This document shows, piece by piece, positions 45,951 through 57,863 of a DNA stretch of 64,000 bases. The DNA is from Stictocephala bisonia. Taxonomy: Eukaryota; Arthropoda; Insecta; Hemiptera; Membracidae. Within the stretch, counting starts at the first letter, position 1; each line of letters starts with the position of its first letter. The notes under the pieces were generated by a model. That model had not been told where the DNA came from. It was given only the letters and a program-made list of their open reading frames with translations, and did not search any database. The stretch covers positions 496,001-560,000 of the forward strand of contig JAQJVL010000418.1 in assembly GCA_035578905.1 (NCBI GenBank), given 5' to 3'. Made by a program: the position numbers and the translations under genes.

Positions 45951-47176
45951 AGACAGACATGAATGAAACATGTTAAATTGATCTATAAATACCAATGTTT
46001 TAAGGCCTCTTGCCCCCCACACTAAAAGTATAAGGGCTATTAGTGAGCCTATATTAATTGGATGAGTGGGAGGCCTGTGGTAGGTAAAATTTAGGTGCGA
46101 TGCTTGAGAGAATACTCCATCATCAAGAAGAATGGGGCACCAAGAAGAAATGATGCAGTTACTATGAATAAGAAGCCAGTGTTCCGGGTCCCAATGAATG
46201 CTCCTTTATAGCAATAATTATTTACGTCTTTCATCCTTCTTTAAAAAGTATAATTGAAATCTACACACAATAGACTTAATTTCTTTGTACATTGCTGCGT
46301 AAAGTAATGTAATTTATCATACATTTTATGACTCGATCCTAGAAGCATTTCATTTATCAGAAGAGTTTTATATTCTCGAAATAAACCCAAGTATTTTTTA
46401 TTTGTCTATTATATAACCATCACACCTTTACTACATAAATAAATCTTAAAAGAAGTTTAAGAAGAACAGGGTTACCTGTTATATGTATAAGCTTGGGCCA
46501 AATAATATGCTCCTAGTTGAGTCATTGTGTGGCCAAGTGAGTCTGTTAAGATGTAAACAAACTGAGTGGGTGGAAGGGCTCGTAAATATTTACATTGAGC
46601 AAATGGGTAGGTATTGGATAGTTAATATCCATATACAAATTGCTACTCACATTAACAATTACAAATGATGTGCTCTTCAGTTGGTAAACAAGAAGGCTGT
46701 GACCATTTTTCAAGACCAGACACAGCTAGTTCTGTATAAAACTGAAACAACATTAACAGAATTTGGTTTGAAGCAAGACAAAATGAAGTCTGAATTGGTC
46801 TATGGCATTGTCTTTAACTAAACACAAAGCCTGATTAGAATATGAAAAAAATAATAGAAATAATAAACACTAGAAACAAATAAAAGTCAACACAAGTTAC
46901 AAGATCAATGCCTACAGATTTTGAGCCTACTTCAGGCTTGAGGAAAGTACCAGTAGCACCAACAGTTTGTTACTCCTTGTGCCTTTATTTGTTTCTTGAG
47001 TTTGTATACTTGCGTTTTCTAGTAAACTTGCTGATACCATATATCCCTCTGATTATATTAATACTACTGACCTATAACCAAACTTTGGTAATAAGTAAGA
47101 GCTTTAAATTTATAACAATGTCTAAATATTATATAAAACAGTTTAGTCAAAGCTTTGCATATACCATTTGACACAG
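45951..47176 (+). other. Intron sequence, no other feature
   Basis: AT-rich; ORFs at 46483 and 46908 have no domain and no splice support. Confidence 0.35.
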
Positions 47177-47335
47177 GGACCTAAAGTGCAGTCAGATAAT
47201 TGTCAGTTGAGTGCAATCGAAGCTAAAGAGAGTCCTCGGAAGCTCAGTCCTCTCCCTATCAATGACAGGCAGCCATATGACAAGCACGATGAACAAGATT
47301 ACTCTTGCACGCTGGCTCGTGACCGGACTCCAGAG
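47177..47335 (+). CDS. Exon of the extended Flattop transcript or of an overlapping gene
   Basis: Follows acceptor ACACAG, enters in phase 0 and leaves in phase 0 at GAG|GTTGGT. Encodes GPKVQSDNCQLSAIEAKES then a Ser/Pro-rich stretch and YDKHDEQDYSCTLARDRTPE. There is no start codon of its own, so it must join an upstream coding exon; the exon at 42689-42792 ends in the matching phase. No domain recognised. Confidence 0.65.
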
Positions 47336-47469
47336 GTTGGTTCAACTTTATTCTGTTTAAATAACTACTCAAATTAAAAGAGTTAACAATAATTTTGTCA
47401 ATAACTTATGTACGAGCCTTCTAAATCTATAAACTAGGACTGTTCAGAACAATTAGTTCAATGGTAAAA

Positions 47470-47730
47470 GATAAGAGAGAAGATATCAACAACTTACCTT
47501 GGAGAATAATTCAACTAAAACAATAAACATGTGAACATATAAGACACAATTTATAAAGCACAAATTTCCAATACCACTGACATCTTCATCAAGTGAGAAG
47601 ATATACGTTTTGGTCTTTCTTCTAACCTAATGAAGATATCACTGACTATGTATTGTGTCTATACGTTCACCTGTGCCCTGTGTTAGTGGACTTATCATCT
47701 AAGGTAAGTTTGTTGATACTCTTGATTATG
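47470..47730. mobile_element. Imperfect fold-back element, arms of about 110 bp
   Basis: ATATCAACAACTTACCTTGG at the left pairs imperfectly with AAGGTAAGTTTGTTGATACT at the right, and AACATGTGAACATATAAGAC with GTGTCTATACGTTCACCTGT. Enough mismatches are present that it is older than the fold-backs at 40.5 and 43.3 kb. Confidence 0.7.
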
Positions 47731-48856
47731 TACACCTACCATAGATACCTAATAGGGATATTTATGCCAGGAATTTAGTTAGTGAGGTCTGTTACCACAG
47801 ATGACTTAAACTGCATTATTTTTACAATGGACCACAAAACAGCCGTTTATTAGATGCACAAATATTTAACATTAAATGAAAAATTTATGAGTGTATTAAA
47901 ATTAATTCTGATACCCTACCTTTCCTGTTACATTAAGTCCTGGTCTGAAGCAGTATAACCTAATATCATAGTACAGAGATTTAAAGATTATTAAGAATAT
48001 AATAGCACCTCATGATCATTTTTAGTTGACTAGACTTACCTTGTGACAAGAGGAAAAATGAAACTATATCTTAATAGATAAAAAAAATTATGGCAGACTT
48101 TTAAAGAAAATATACTTAATTTGAATATATTTTCTATAAAAAAACTTGTCACCATTAATTACAATTCAAGTGAAAGTCACACAAAACTAATTTATTAACA
48201 TATTAGTAATGTAAAACTATTATGGTGATCGATTTCAGTTAACTACTGTTATCTTCCTCAGACCAGAGGGATTCATTCAGGAATGATTTTTTTCTGAATG
48301 TTCATTTTAATTTCATATGCATAGAGGTAATGAATTTAGAAATATTAACTACAGTGTTCGGAGAATAATAAATAGATTACACATTGCATAATAGATTCTT
48401 CTTAAACTGAATTTGTTTCTTCTATGAATATTGTTTTGAATAGTAAATTTAAAAATACTTTATTTGGTATATTAACCTGTGAAAATCATATAAAAAAAAG
48501 GAAAATATATTGTCAATTTTTTCAAAATAGGGTTTAAAGTTTATGTTTTGTGGAGCATCTTTTACTATTCTGATAGCTTTTTGTAGTTTAAGTTTAAACA
48601 AAATATCGGTTATTGTTTGGAGGTTTTAAAACAAAATGAAGCCTTCTCAACTTTATTACAATTCACAAGAGGTTCTGTAGAAACTTAAAACTAATTCCAA
48701 ACATTAAGATAAAAATTAAAATATTTTTTTCCTCGTATATAATTGGAGGTTGTTAAAATTGTTCTGCAATTAAGACATAAAGAACATTTCATTTTGGCAC
48801 AAAAACAAAGTTAAAATAAGCAATAAAATATACCAAAAAATATTATTTATGTACAG
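47731..48856 (+). other. Intron sequence with a partial repeat copy
   Basis: Mostly AT-rich. At about 48218-48290, ATGGTGATCGATTTCAGTTA and CTTCCTCAGACCAGAGGGAT match one arm of the fold-back at 56742-57052, so it is a solo arm of that family. Confidence 0.55.
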
Positions 48857-49119
48857 GTCATCAACACGTCGCAAGCTGTACAAGACGATATTAACGAATA
48901 CACGAAGAATGTTCGGTCGCCTCTACTAGAGGAGCACAATGGATCAAGACGTGACTCCTCTCCACATGACTCTGGGGTGGAAGTAGATGAGCCCCAAATC
49001 TTTTCCAAGGGACCTCCGCTAGCCAGCGTATACTGCAGTGCCCAGGTCGCAAAGAACCTAGCATTAGACAACCAGAAACACCAGCCTCTGCCTGATACCA
49101 TCGAAGATGCTTTGTACAA
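48857..49119 (+). CDS. Exon of the extended Flattop transcript or of an overlapping gene
   Basis: Follows acceptor TACAG in phase 0 and leaves in phase 2 at AA|GTATGT. Encodes 87 residues starting VINTSQAVQDDINEYTK, with RRDSSPHDSGVEVDEP and a C-terminal LPDTIEDALYK. Acidic and polar, probably disordered, no known domain. Its phases fit both neighbours (47335 and 51967), which is good evidence that the three exons belong to one transcript. Confidence 0.75.
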
Positions 49120-49224
49120 GTATGTTGATTTTTTAAACAAAAATACTGTTATTATGATTGTGACGTTTTTCTGCATACACTAATTTTCATATTTTACAGT
49201 TCTATTTTTACAAAATGAAATTTG

Positions 49225-49457
49225 TCTAAGGAGAGGCCAATCTCCTTTTTAACCCAACTCTACACATTCCATATATGCTATTGATCTGTGGTGGAAACAT
49301 ATTCAGACAGGGTAAGGGGGAAAACTAGTATAGAACAAGGTGAATATTATTGATAAATACTTACAATCGAGGCTAGTATTCAAACTTACCTTATCTCTAA
49401 CTCAGACTCAAAGTCATGACACCTTACAGCGTTCAGCCACCTGGATACTGGATATGA
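49225..49457 (-). mobile_element. tRNA-derived SINE, copy 2 (inverted)
   Basis: Read on the minus strand it begins CCAGGTGGCTGAACGCTGTA and AAGGTGTCATGACTTTGAGT and ends AAAAAGGAGATTGGCCTCTC. This is collinear with the copy at 45735-45950. The B box is more decayed here. Confidence 0.75.
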
Positions 49458-49904
49458 TTATGATAATTTCTTAATCATACCTGATAAATAGAAGCTTTCT
49501 TATAAATCACTTCTAAAACTAATCTTTTTTAATTTTCACTAAAAAATTTGTTTTAATCTGGGTTTAGAAGTTGGAACTTTTCCATAGCACATTCACAAAG
49601 TAAACAGTTCATTTATTAACATGAAGAAACTCACTTATTGGATATTTTGTGATTCGTAGTAATAAAAACTCACATTATCCAATAAAAGGTTAAAATGTAT
49701 ACTTGAGGCCTTTTATGAGTTTTTATTTCTACAAATTATAGTCCTTTTATTGCTTCAAATTGTTTCCCAATTCTATTATAAATCAAGTTACAACATTTAT
49801 TAGATCATTGATTCAAAATCCTGATAGATGGAACACACTCCATACATTGGTATGAATGAGAATTATTTATTTTTTAACACGATCCCCTGCACTTTAACAA
49901 TAAG

Positions 49905-50330
49905 AAATCAAATCAAAAATAACTTTATTGCCATAAACACAATAGACATGCATTGGCTTGTGTCAATATAAAGCATTATACAAAACTAATATATATACAG
50001 TCATAACAATTACAGAGTAGTCTAATTACTGGATATTTAAAAAGTCATTAACTGAATAAAAACATTCTTCAATTAGAAAGGATTTGAGACTATGTTTAAA
50101 GTTAACAACATCTCCTACAGCCTTAAGGTCGTCATTTAGGGCATTATATAAAATCACAGCATTATAATATGTGTTTTTTTTTTAAAAAGACGTTTTATGA
50201 TGGGGAACATTTAATTTCTGCTTATCTCTCAGTATTTCTGCTGAATGTTTTTTATAGTAATAAAAAACGTACTTTTCAATTTTTACTACTATATAAAGCA
50301 TAAATGAAAATCTAGGACAAATGAGTTAAA
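49905..50330 (-). pseudogene. LINE 3' end fragment
   Basis: The minus strand reads ILYNALNDDLKAVGDVVNFK, HSLKSFLIEECFYSVNDFLN and a stop. This is the usual end of Jockey-like ORF2 (compare LINSLPKEIKIAPN and FYSIGEFL in the 20-kb LINE). About 130 bases of 3' UTR follow, ending in a TGATT-type repeat tail. It is a 5'-truncated copy. Confidence 0.72.
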
Positions 50331-50726
50331 ACTATAGAACATTTGGGGGGGGGGGTCAAAGCCTAAAACATTTATCATTATTTTGGATAGTAAATAATGA
50401 ACTTATTTGAGAGATTAATTATACCCATACAATTGTAAATCCTTTGTTTTATTAACCTACATAAATTCATGTACCCCATTGAAACTATTTCCCTACTGAC
50501 TTGTATTATTTCATGACAACTGTGTGTAAAAACTATTTTTCATTATCAACATTCTTCAAAAACTCACTGTCATTTTTAATGTTTTTAATTAGTTACAAGC
50601 AGGTAATGAATTTAATGAGATTATATTGATAGGTGATTGCTGCTTCAGAGGCTAAAATATGTTCAGAACGAACATCAAGAACTGAAAAAAAGTTTAATAG
50701 AAGGACAAAAATTAATGTTGTCAACT

Positions 50727-50984
50727 TACAACTTGGCCTATAATGTGTTTTATAAACAGCTGTAGGCTGTACGCCTTGTTTGGAGAGTAGTCAGAATGAC
50801 AACTACCAATAGTGAGATTCTCACCATGACTTTTTTTAACAAATAGTTCAGAACAATTTATCCCGCTATCTCCAGGCAACACGTTTCCTTGAACATTTTC
50901 CCAAATTGGAGGAAACATTTTGGACAGTCCAGGAAAATCTAGGATGAATAAATCCTTTTTGTCTACATCCAATTCCTTAGTCAA
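50727..50984 (-). other. Candidate minus-strand exon, unrecognised
   Basis: An 87-codon open frame with unbiased amino-acid use. It reads FILDFPGLSKMFPPIWENVQ and later SHGENLTIGSCHSDYSPNKA. It ends with a good donor just before its stop (GTT|GTAAGTTG), so an exon of about 240 bases is possible. The acceptor side (CTAAG before GAATTGG) is weak. It is antisense to the intron between 49119 and 51967. It may be an exon of an unseen gene, a transposon relic, or chance. Confidence 0.25.
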
Positions 50985-51966
50985 TTGATATCACACAACT
51001 GGCAAATATCTTTTAACTTAAACATTCTTTCGCTTGCTTATCTTCCTACGAAGCTAGTATTGTCCAGTGCTCTCTACAGTGTCCTTAAGATAGTATGTAA
51101 TTCATATGTGTAGAATTTGTTTTTCTTGAATTCATAATCATGTTTCAGGTCTCCTTAATGGATTTATGAAGTATATTAAGTTTGTTTGCTATATTTTATT
51201 GCACACGTTGTGAATAAACTTTTATTAAATCCAACCATTCAACAACTTCAGTGTGAGAATTATTTTAATACTTCTATTTTTTTACAAACTAAATATTAAT
51301 TTTCAAGTTTTTTACATTTCTTATAGGTCAAATAAAAATTAAATTTTTTAAGTCCAATTATTCATATTTCTGTACTAGGAATTGTCAATACTTTGTTTTA
51401 TTAATCCACATAAATTCATGTACCCCATCGAAACTATTTCCCTATTACACATTATGTATTCTGCTCTCTTCATTATAAACAGAAATATATTGTGTTGGTA
51501 TAACATATTAATACCTAACATCTACATTTACCTTTTAATGTATCACACAAAAGAATTTGTAGAGTTGTGGTGCTTTTTTTTATATAACTGAGTTTTTTTA
51601 TGTTAGAAACCAGTTAACAGTAAGAGTCAATTGTAATATGGTGAAATGAAGGTTCAAGATTAAAATTTGTAGTATAACTGACTCAAATTGTGAGTTGTTG
51701 CCAGTTAAGCTAGGATCTCTTCAGCAGCATCATACTTGGTGTTTCTTCTTGAGCAACATTTTATTTTATTTACAAGTATCCCTAAACAAATGCAATTCAG
51801 CCCAATACTTGCGTGTATTCTTAAGTTTTTAATAATTGTAATATTTTATTTTTATTCCTGTTAAAATTTGACACAAACTCTTTTATTAGCAACACTATTT
51901 ATATGAACCATTTTTATATTTCTTCTTATTAATTGATCAATCTGAATTCTAAAATGTATTTTACAG
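50985..51966 (+). other. Intron sequence with a short direct repeat
   Basis: About 65 bases at 51384-51450 (CACATAAATTCATGTACCCC, then GAAACTATTTCCCT) repeat a block at 50440-50505. Otherwise AT-rich and featureless up to the branch and acceptor of the last exon. Confidence 0.5.
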
Positions 51967-53161
51967 GTCTCTGCAACTGAAACAAGTGAAAAATCCTGGC
52001 ATGGGTTTAAGTATGGAACCTCGTGCAGCTGCTGTGGGAGTAAAAGGGTATGGTGTGCCGGCACCTACTCAGTGTAGCAAACTGAAAGTGTATCGCCCAA
52101 AAACCACGGGTAACTTGCATCGCCGTGAATCTCATGATGTGGCTCGACCCAAGACTTCCCAACCAAAGCGCAAAGAACATATGTCAGAAATAGAGCTCGC
52201 ATTGTGTTGGGACTTCAAACCAATTGATCCCAAAGATGAGCCAAAGAGATCACCTCATATTGATGGCAGCAATGGAAGTGCTGCTCCAGCTGTATTTGCA
52301 TTAGTGCATCAACCTTCTCCACCTCCTCCCGATGATGAGCAACTTTTCCCACATTCCAGCCAGGAGCAAAAGAAAATGGAAAAACGGTTGTCAGCATCTA
52401 GCTTACAATCTGTGTCTAAAGAAAGTGCAGGTAGAAGAAGGAATAGACCAAAAACTGCTTGGGGTTCTGATGATGGAAAAGAGAAGCAATTACATGATCG
52501 GTTGAAAAAACTACAAGAGCGATCTAACCCTTCGGCAGTGATGGATATCATCAATAACAACTCAAAAGAAAATAACAGTCCTAATGTACTACCAGAGGAA
52601 AGAAGAAAAACTTCAGCAGATTCACAAAACTCCAGAAGAAAAAGCACGAGTGGTCAACAATCTATTAAGTCTTCTGAATTAGACTCACAAAATCTATCAA
52701 AAGTGAAACATTATCAGAGTTCACCTAACCTAACAACTACAGGAGTGCAAACAAATGGTAAAAACAGGCTATTGAACTCCCGGCCATGCATGGCTTGTGA
52801 CTTGAAAGCCTCTCCTCCAGGATCCATGCAAGAGGAAAAGAAACCAAAAACAGAATATAAAATGGCTTTTAAAGCTGGAAAACCCAATAATGGTGGTAAT
52901 GGTAGTTTAGCTGGCAGCCAGGACATTTCTAGTACATCATCTAAACAACACAGTTCAAAACAAGTTCAAGTACCTAAAATGAGGGCGCCATTTGCAAAAA
53001 AGAGTTATTCAATCGGAACACTTGCGCCACCGTTCTCATTGTGGCCTGGGACCACAGGCCAGGACTATCCTGAGCATTGGCGACTTGCATCAGTGTATCA
53101 ACACTCATTTAAACCTGTAGAATTAAGAAGGAAACCTCTTCTACAGAGTGTCTTCCAATAA
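51967..53161 (+). CDS. Large terminal exon of the extended Flattop transcript or overlapping gene
   Basis: Follows acceptor TTTTACAG and enters in phase 2, completing the lysine codon begun at 49118-49119. It is open for 397 codons to TAA 53159-53161. The protein is basic, with many Ser, Lys and Pro. It has a conserved-looking start (KMSEIELALCWDFKPIDP-like), a proline run (PSPPPPDDEQ), a middle rich in RRKSTS-type sites, and a more structured-looking C-terminus (FSLWPGTTGQDYPEHWRLAS, VYQHSFKPVELRRKP). I do not recognise a domain. Codon use is plainly coding and the frame is intact. An AATAAA is at 53616-53621. Confidence 0.85.
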
Positions 53162-53869
53162 TCAAGGTTTTGTCTTTCCATTTATACTTAACTAACTTTG
53201 AGTGTAGCATTTTTATATGAATACAGAAGAATAATTTAAAATTAAGACAATAAGGTAAACAAATCTGTGAAATGGAAATATTAGTGATTTGATAGAGCTA
53301 ACAAAATTGAATATCCTCATTTCAAGAGGCTCTTACTCTCATTCCATGTATAAACTATACAAGGGGTTCATTTTTTGCTTAAATACTGAACGAGTTACCA
53401 AAATTTTGTTTAACACATTTCCTGTGGCATGGACTCGAGTAAGGTGGTGTGCAGAGCTTCCTTGCCCAGCTCATCGCTATGGCCGCACACTTACATATTT
53501 CAACATATTGACAAGTAAAACATGTGCAATTCATACAATATTTCTAGGTCATATGTTAGGTATTTAGTCCCCCGGTTCATCTATTCCAATCTATTTATCC
53601 ATCATCAAAAGCTGTAATAAACAAATCTAAATCTCCCCTTTATGTCTTTGAACTGTAAACTCATCATTGTCTTCTGACACACTATAACTCATATTTTGTT
53701 CAAAAGTAACAAATTTGTATCTATAACTCAAATATTTAGATATAACACGCCGAAAACTACCAATGACACTACAGTTGATCTCTAGTTTCTCGTGCTGGTC
53801 TATCATTGACACAAAATGGTTGCCTTTGTCAAATGATAAAGATCTACGTCACCTGCAGCAAATTATTTA
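53162..53869 (+). other. 3' UTR and intergenic sequence
   Basis: No coding feature. A 92-codon ORF at 53289 begins in AT-rich sequence and has no support. Confidence 0.4.
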
Positions 53870-54570
53870 TTGGGGGAACCAAAAAGAAAATATTTCAAAA
53901 AATGGGTTGTTACCCCTAACACTCCTCCCCAAACTCGACATTTTCAAACTTATAATGAAAGCCCATTAAAAATGTAGATTTTTGGTACAAATTTTGGAAT
54001 TGCACCAACCTCACTGTGTATATAATTTATGCCAGTGTAGAAATTACTATATCAACCATAAATTTACAATCAACCCACAAAAATTTCAAAATGTTTTACG
54101 CCAAATTGCTCGACATTACTAGAGCTTTACTACGAGTGGTCACACACCAAATCCTCATAATTAGAAATTGTTAGCAACAGTAAAAGTAACCCTCTAAAAA
54201 TAGGGGTGTTGTTTTTTTATTATTTTTATGACTATAAATGATATGTATTTCACTAAAACTAAATAAGTTAGGCAGGTTGTAATACTTTGACAAAGTTTTG
54301 CTGTATAACTTTACCTTTAATTGTTAAAAATATTTTATGGAAACTCCAAAAAATAGGTTTTTCATACACAGTTTGTGGTATTTCAACATTTGTTGTACCA
54401 AGACTCTACGTTTTTAATGTGCTTTCATTTTGGGTGCTACAAGGTATAGGTTGCAGTTTGGGCGAGGGGCCTAACCCCCCCCCCCCCCTATCTCCCCCGG
54501 ATTAGGAGTTACAACCCATTTTTAGAAATATTTAAATTTTGGTTCCCCAAAAAGTAATAAAGGTTCCGTT
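53870..54570. mobile_element. Fold-back element with imperfect arms of about 170 bp or more
   Basis: TTATTGGGGGAACCAAAAAG at the left pairs with GGTTCCCCAAAAAGTAATAA at the right. AAAATGGGTTGTTACCCCTA pairs with GGAGTTACAACCCATTTTTA, and further in ATGAAAGCCCATTAAAAATG pairs with its inverse near 54405-54430. A C-run (54475-54489) interrupts the right arm. No ORF. Confidence 0.75.
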
Positions 54571-54924
54571 AAACAGAAATTTGCCAACTTAATCGGTATC
54601 GAAGCAACAAATGTGTCAAGTTTTCAAACGAACACATTGTATATTTGTGTTTGTTACGAATTTTGTAGGTCAAATTTGATATTTAACACTACTGTATATA
54701 TGAAATTCAAATAAGGTATTACGTGATTTGTATGTTTGAACATGAATTTAGTATAAATTAAATTTCACATTCAAACATGCACTACCAGAAAAAGGATGGG
54801 TAAAATGCTCAAGCCGGAGTGAAAGTGAGTCAATTGCAGAAAAAACTATTTTAATGTCAGGAGTTATTTAAATTTTCATTTTTTTAATTCCAGAAACGTA
54901 ACTGTTTTAAGATGCCAAACACTT

Positions 54925-55050
54925 TTCTTTGAGATGTCGGGGGAGGGGGGACACGCTACTAGATAGCCTCTTGGAGGCTAGTACTTGTTTGAGATGTCGG
55001 GGGGGGGGGGGGGGCACACGCAACTAGCTAGCTTTTTGGAGGCTAATACT
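54925..55050. repeat. Tandem duplication of about 60 bp with poly-G
   Basis: TTTGAGATGTCGGGGG occurs at about 54930 and 54989, each followed by a G-run, ACACGC and TTGGAGGCTA. Two copies, the second with a longer G-run. Confidence 0.82.
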
Positions 55051-55769
55051 TGTTTATATTCTTACAAATCTATTTACATCTTTATTATTAGGAGTTAACT
55101 TAGACTAAGAGAATGTGAGATATATATATACGACTGAAGCCTTGAATTTTCTAACTAGGGGACATTGAAAAAGTTTATTTCCCTGCATGACTTGTGAGCG
55201 AATCCTATCATTCAATTTGCTTGTGTAACCTCGGTAATGTCAGTTGGTAGAAAGTTTCACTTGATACCCTCATGACACCTCGGTCTATGGCTTTTGACTA
55301 CTAGTTTTAGTAAGTAAACTGTATCAAGTAAAATAATTACAGGTTAATTCATTTACAGTAGCTTACTCACTGAACTTGTGTTGCTACATATTTTACTAAT
55401 ATAAACACTCAATGTTGTTATTTATCCTATTTCAAAAGTTTTAATTTCATATTTGTTTATTTAACTGTTGATGATTAATTAAATTTAAAAAATAGTTCAT
55501 TTTTATACATACTGATCAAACAAAACTTCCCTCAAATATTCTTGAATTTACACTTTCTTATATTATATTAAGAGAGATTTTTAACCTCCTGAATATCATT
55601 AAGATCATTATTTACATTTGAACAACAGTCACTATTTGATTAATTTAAATCTCTCTTCGTGTTATTCTAATGAACGAAAAATGTACTTTGAGGTTTTACT
55701 ATTCCCTTCAGAGAAAAAACATTGAAAAATTAATACCTTTATGCACAACAACTATGCATGAAATACAAA
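55051..55769. other. No gene seen
   Basis: AT-rich sequence without a recognised element. Confidence 0.35.
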
Positions 55770-56032
55770 TTATGCATCGCTTTGACCATTAGGCCTAACT
55801 GAATTAGGCAAGTGCATAAACCTGTGTGCTGACATCAGGGGAAAGGATGATGGATATTTATGCAGATATTGTCGCCAAATCTCATCATAACTAAGTTCAT
55901 CATGTTCAATAACAAAAGTTGAGATATTTAAAAATATATAAATACATACTTCCCTTGATGACAAACCCCCTAAGTCATGGAGTAGCTTGGCCAATAGTAG
56001 GGATTTCTCTTCAATTGTAACTTTCAGTTTGG
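55770..56032 (-). other. Candidate minus-strand coding stretch, unrecognised
   Basis: Open minus-strand frame reading KVTIEEKSLLLAKLLHDLGG, LSSRE, and further on ELSYDEIWRQYLHKYPSSFP. It starts after an AG (TTTTGTAAG) at 56033 and has a good donor, GAA|GTATGT, at 55950, so an 83-base exon (55950-56032) is possible. A second open part follows to 55770. No ATG is in frame at the 5' end. It may be exons of an unseen gene or a transposon relic. Confidence 0.28.
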
Positions 56033-56329
56033 CTTACAAAACTCACACAGAATAATAACCTAAACCATTTTTTGATAGCAAAAATAATTATCTCTGAAAT
56101 ATTACTGGTCCTAGTAATAATGTTTAAAGTACAATACCTTCAATAAGAATGAGATAAAAAGTAAATATTAAAGAAAAGCTGATTTGTAAATTTCTGAAGT
56201 AAGACATTTAAAACCATTAAAAACAACTGATTTTAAGGTTATGAAATGAAATACAGATTGAAAATTAATCAAAATGTACCCAACAGCTGACTGACTTTTG
56301 AAATATCACAATGAATTTTGTTAAAATAG

Positions 56330-56490
56330 AACAATACAAGTGAACATCACAAAACACAAATATATTACAATATAAGTACAAATTGGACATATTTATTATA
56401 GTATAAGTACAAAATGCAACAAATACTATGATGATCTTTCGGCAAACCATGTTTACTTACCTGAAACCTGAGGGATCCACTTACGAATGT
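56330..56490. repeat. Diverged arm of the fold-back family at 56.7 kb
   Basis: ACAAGTGAACATCACAAAAC and TATTACAATATAAGTACAAA match the left arm of the element at 56742-57052. The similarity continues through a block ending in GAGGGATCCACTT. It is a single arm, older than the complete element. Confidence 0.65.
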
Positions 56491-56741
56491 AAACTAGTGT
56501 TCAACTACTCAATTTATTTATAATATACTAACACGTGACTCATGACGATTGGCTAGGATCTCCAAAATGGCGACTACTGAATATTATTTGCAAATTACTA
56601 TTGGGTGTTACTTCTGTTCTTTTATTTTCTGAAAATAGACATTGAAAACCTATTTTTAAATCAAAATTAACCTGCTCATTCATAAGTTTGTCCTTACATT
56701 TTTATTTAGTTTTTAAATTAGCATAATACATGTTTGTACAT

Positions 56742-57052
56742 ATACAGTACAAGTAAACATCACACAACATAAATATATTACAATATAAGCACAAAATGCA
56801 CAAATATATTACAATACAAGTACAAAATGCACAAATATAATGGTGATCGATTTTCGTGAACCACGCTCACCTTCCTCAGACCAGAGGGATTCACAGAAGA
56901 ATTAAGATTCTTTTGGTCTGAGAAAGGTGAGTGTGGTTCACCGAAATCGATCACCATTATATTTGTGCATTTAGTACTTGTATTGTAATATATATGTGCA
57001 TTTTGTGCTTATATTGTAATATATTTGTATTGTGTGATGTTTACTTGTACTG
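56742..57052. mobile_element. Fold-back element, arms of about 150 bp
   Basis: TACAGTACAAGTAAACATCA at the left pairs with TGATGTTTACTTGTACTGTA at the right. ATAATGGTGATCGATTTTCG pairs with CGAAATCGATCACCATTATA. Internal subrepeats of TATTACAATA plus CAAAATGCACAAATA occur in each arm. The family has solo arms at 48218 and 56330. Confidence 0.9.
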
Positions 57053-57228
57053 TATTTTTATTTAAAAATAGATTATACTTCCCATGCATTCTTAATCTTA
57101 CCCTTATTACAAACAATTGGATATCTACATTTTAATCTATTTTATTCAAACTCTGGGTACAATTCAGTTGGTGCTTTGCTCCATTTGATATTTCAGGTTT
57201 CTTATTTTTTAAAGCAGAGTCGTGTTTT

Positions 57229-57715
57229 TTATACTGGGTGCGGCAGCATTACTTCCTTTTTATAAACTTAATAAAACCCACAAAATCAATCAGAATATAT
57301 GTATTTATTTTTTATAACGTAGGCACATGTCTAAAGTTTTGTTTTACATAGTTAAGAAGATCAAATTATGTAGGTGACGTTTCACATTCTTCATACACTG
57401 AGTAAACCAATTTCTGGCATTCATCATGACTCTTAGCATAATGTTGATAATTTCTTCTTGGATGTTGGTCTTCAAATCTTGTAGGGTCCTTGGCAATTCA
57501 CATAAACATGGGATTTCAAAAACCTCATAGAAAAACAGAAGGTACTAAATTGGGAGAGCGTGCTGGCCACCCCAAATTGCCTCTAATTGAGATGAGGAGG
57601 TGCTGTGGGAAGTGTTCCCTCAAAACAGCCATTGATACTATTGAAGTGTGTGTGCCGTTGAACCATCTTGTTCAAACCAAGTGTCTTCCAAGTCCAATTC
57701 ATGCAGCCTAGGTAA
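57229..57715 (-). pseudogene. Mariner/IS630-type transposase, C-terminal relic
   Basis: The minus strand reads LEDTWFEQDGSTAHT, the second catalytic-aspartate block (family: WFQQDGATAHT). After broken frames it reads RTLQDLKTNIQEEIINIMLR, NARNWFTQCMKNVKRH and LIFLTM with a stop at 57344-57346. The sequence then runs to CTGGGTGCGGCAGC at 57232, probably the terminal repeat. The N-terminal half is absent. Confidence 0.82.
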
Positions 57716-57863
57716 AAAATTCCTTTAACATGTTTACATATCGGTCCAAATACACTGTCACTGCGATTTTAATTTCCCTCAAACAATTCAATTGAGCTAA
57801 AGCATATGATAAACTGGTTGTTACAAAAGGTTTTAATATTGTAACTGCCAATCTGTTCATTAA

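Noticed and set aside
56450..56580. Possible promoter and 5' exon on the minus strand (perfect GTAAGT donor, CCAAT and CACGTG words)
   Set aside because: The donor lies in a diverged copy of the fold-back arm found at 56742-57052, so the sequence is repeat-derived; no coding part follows in phase.
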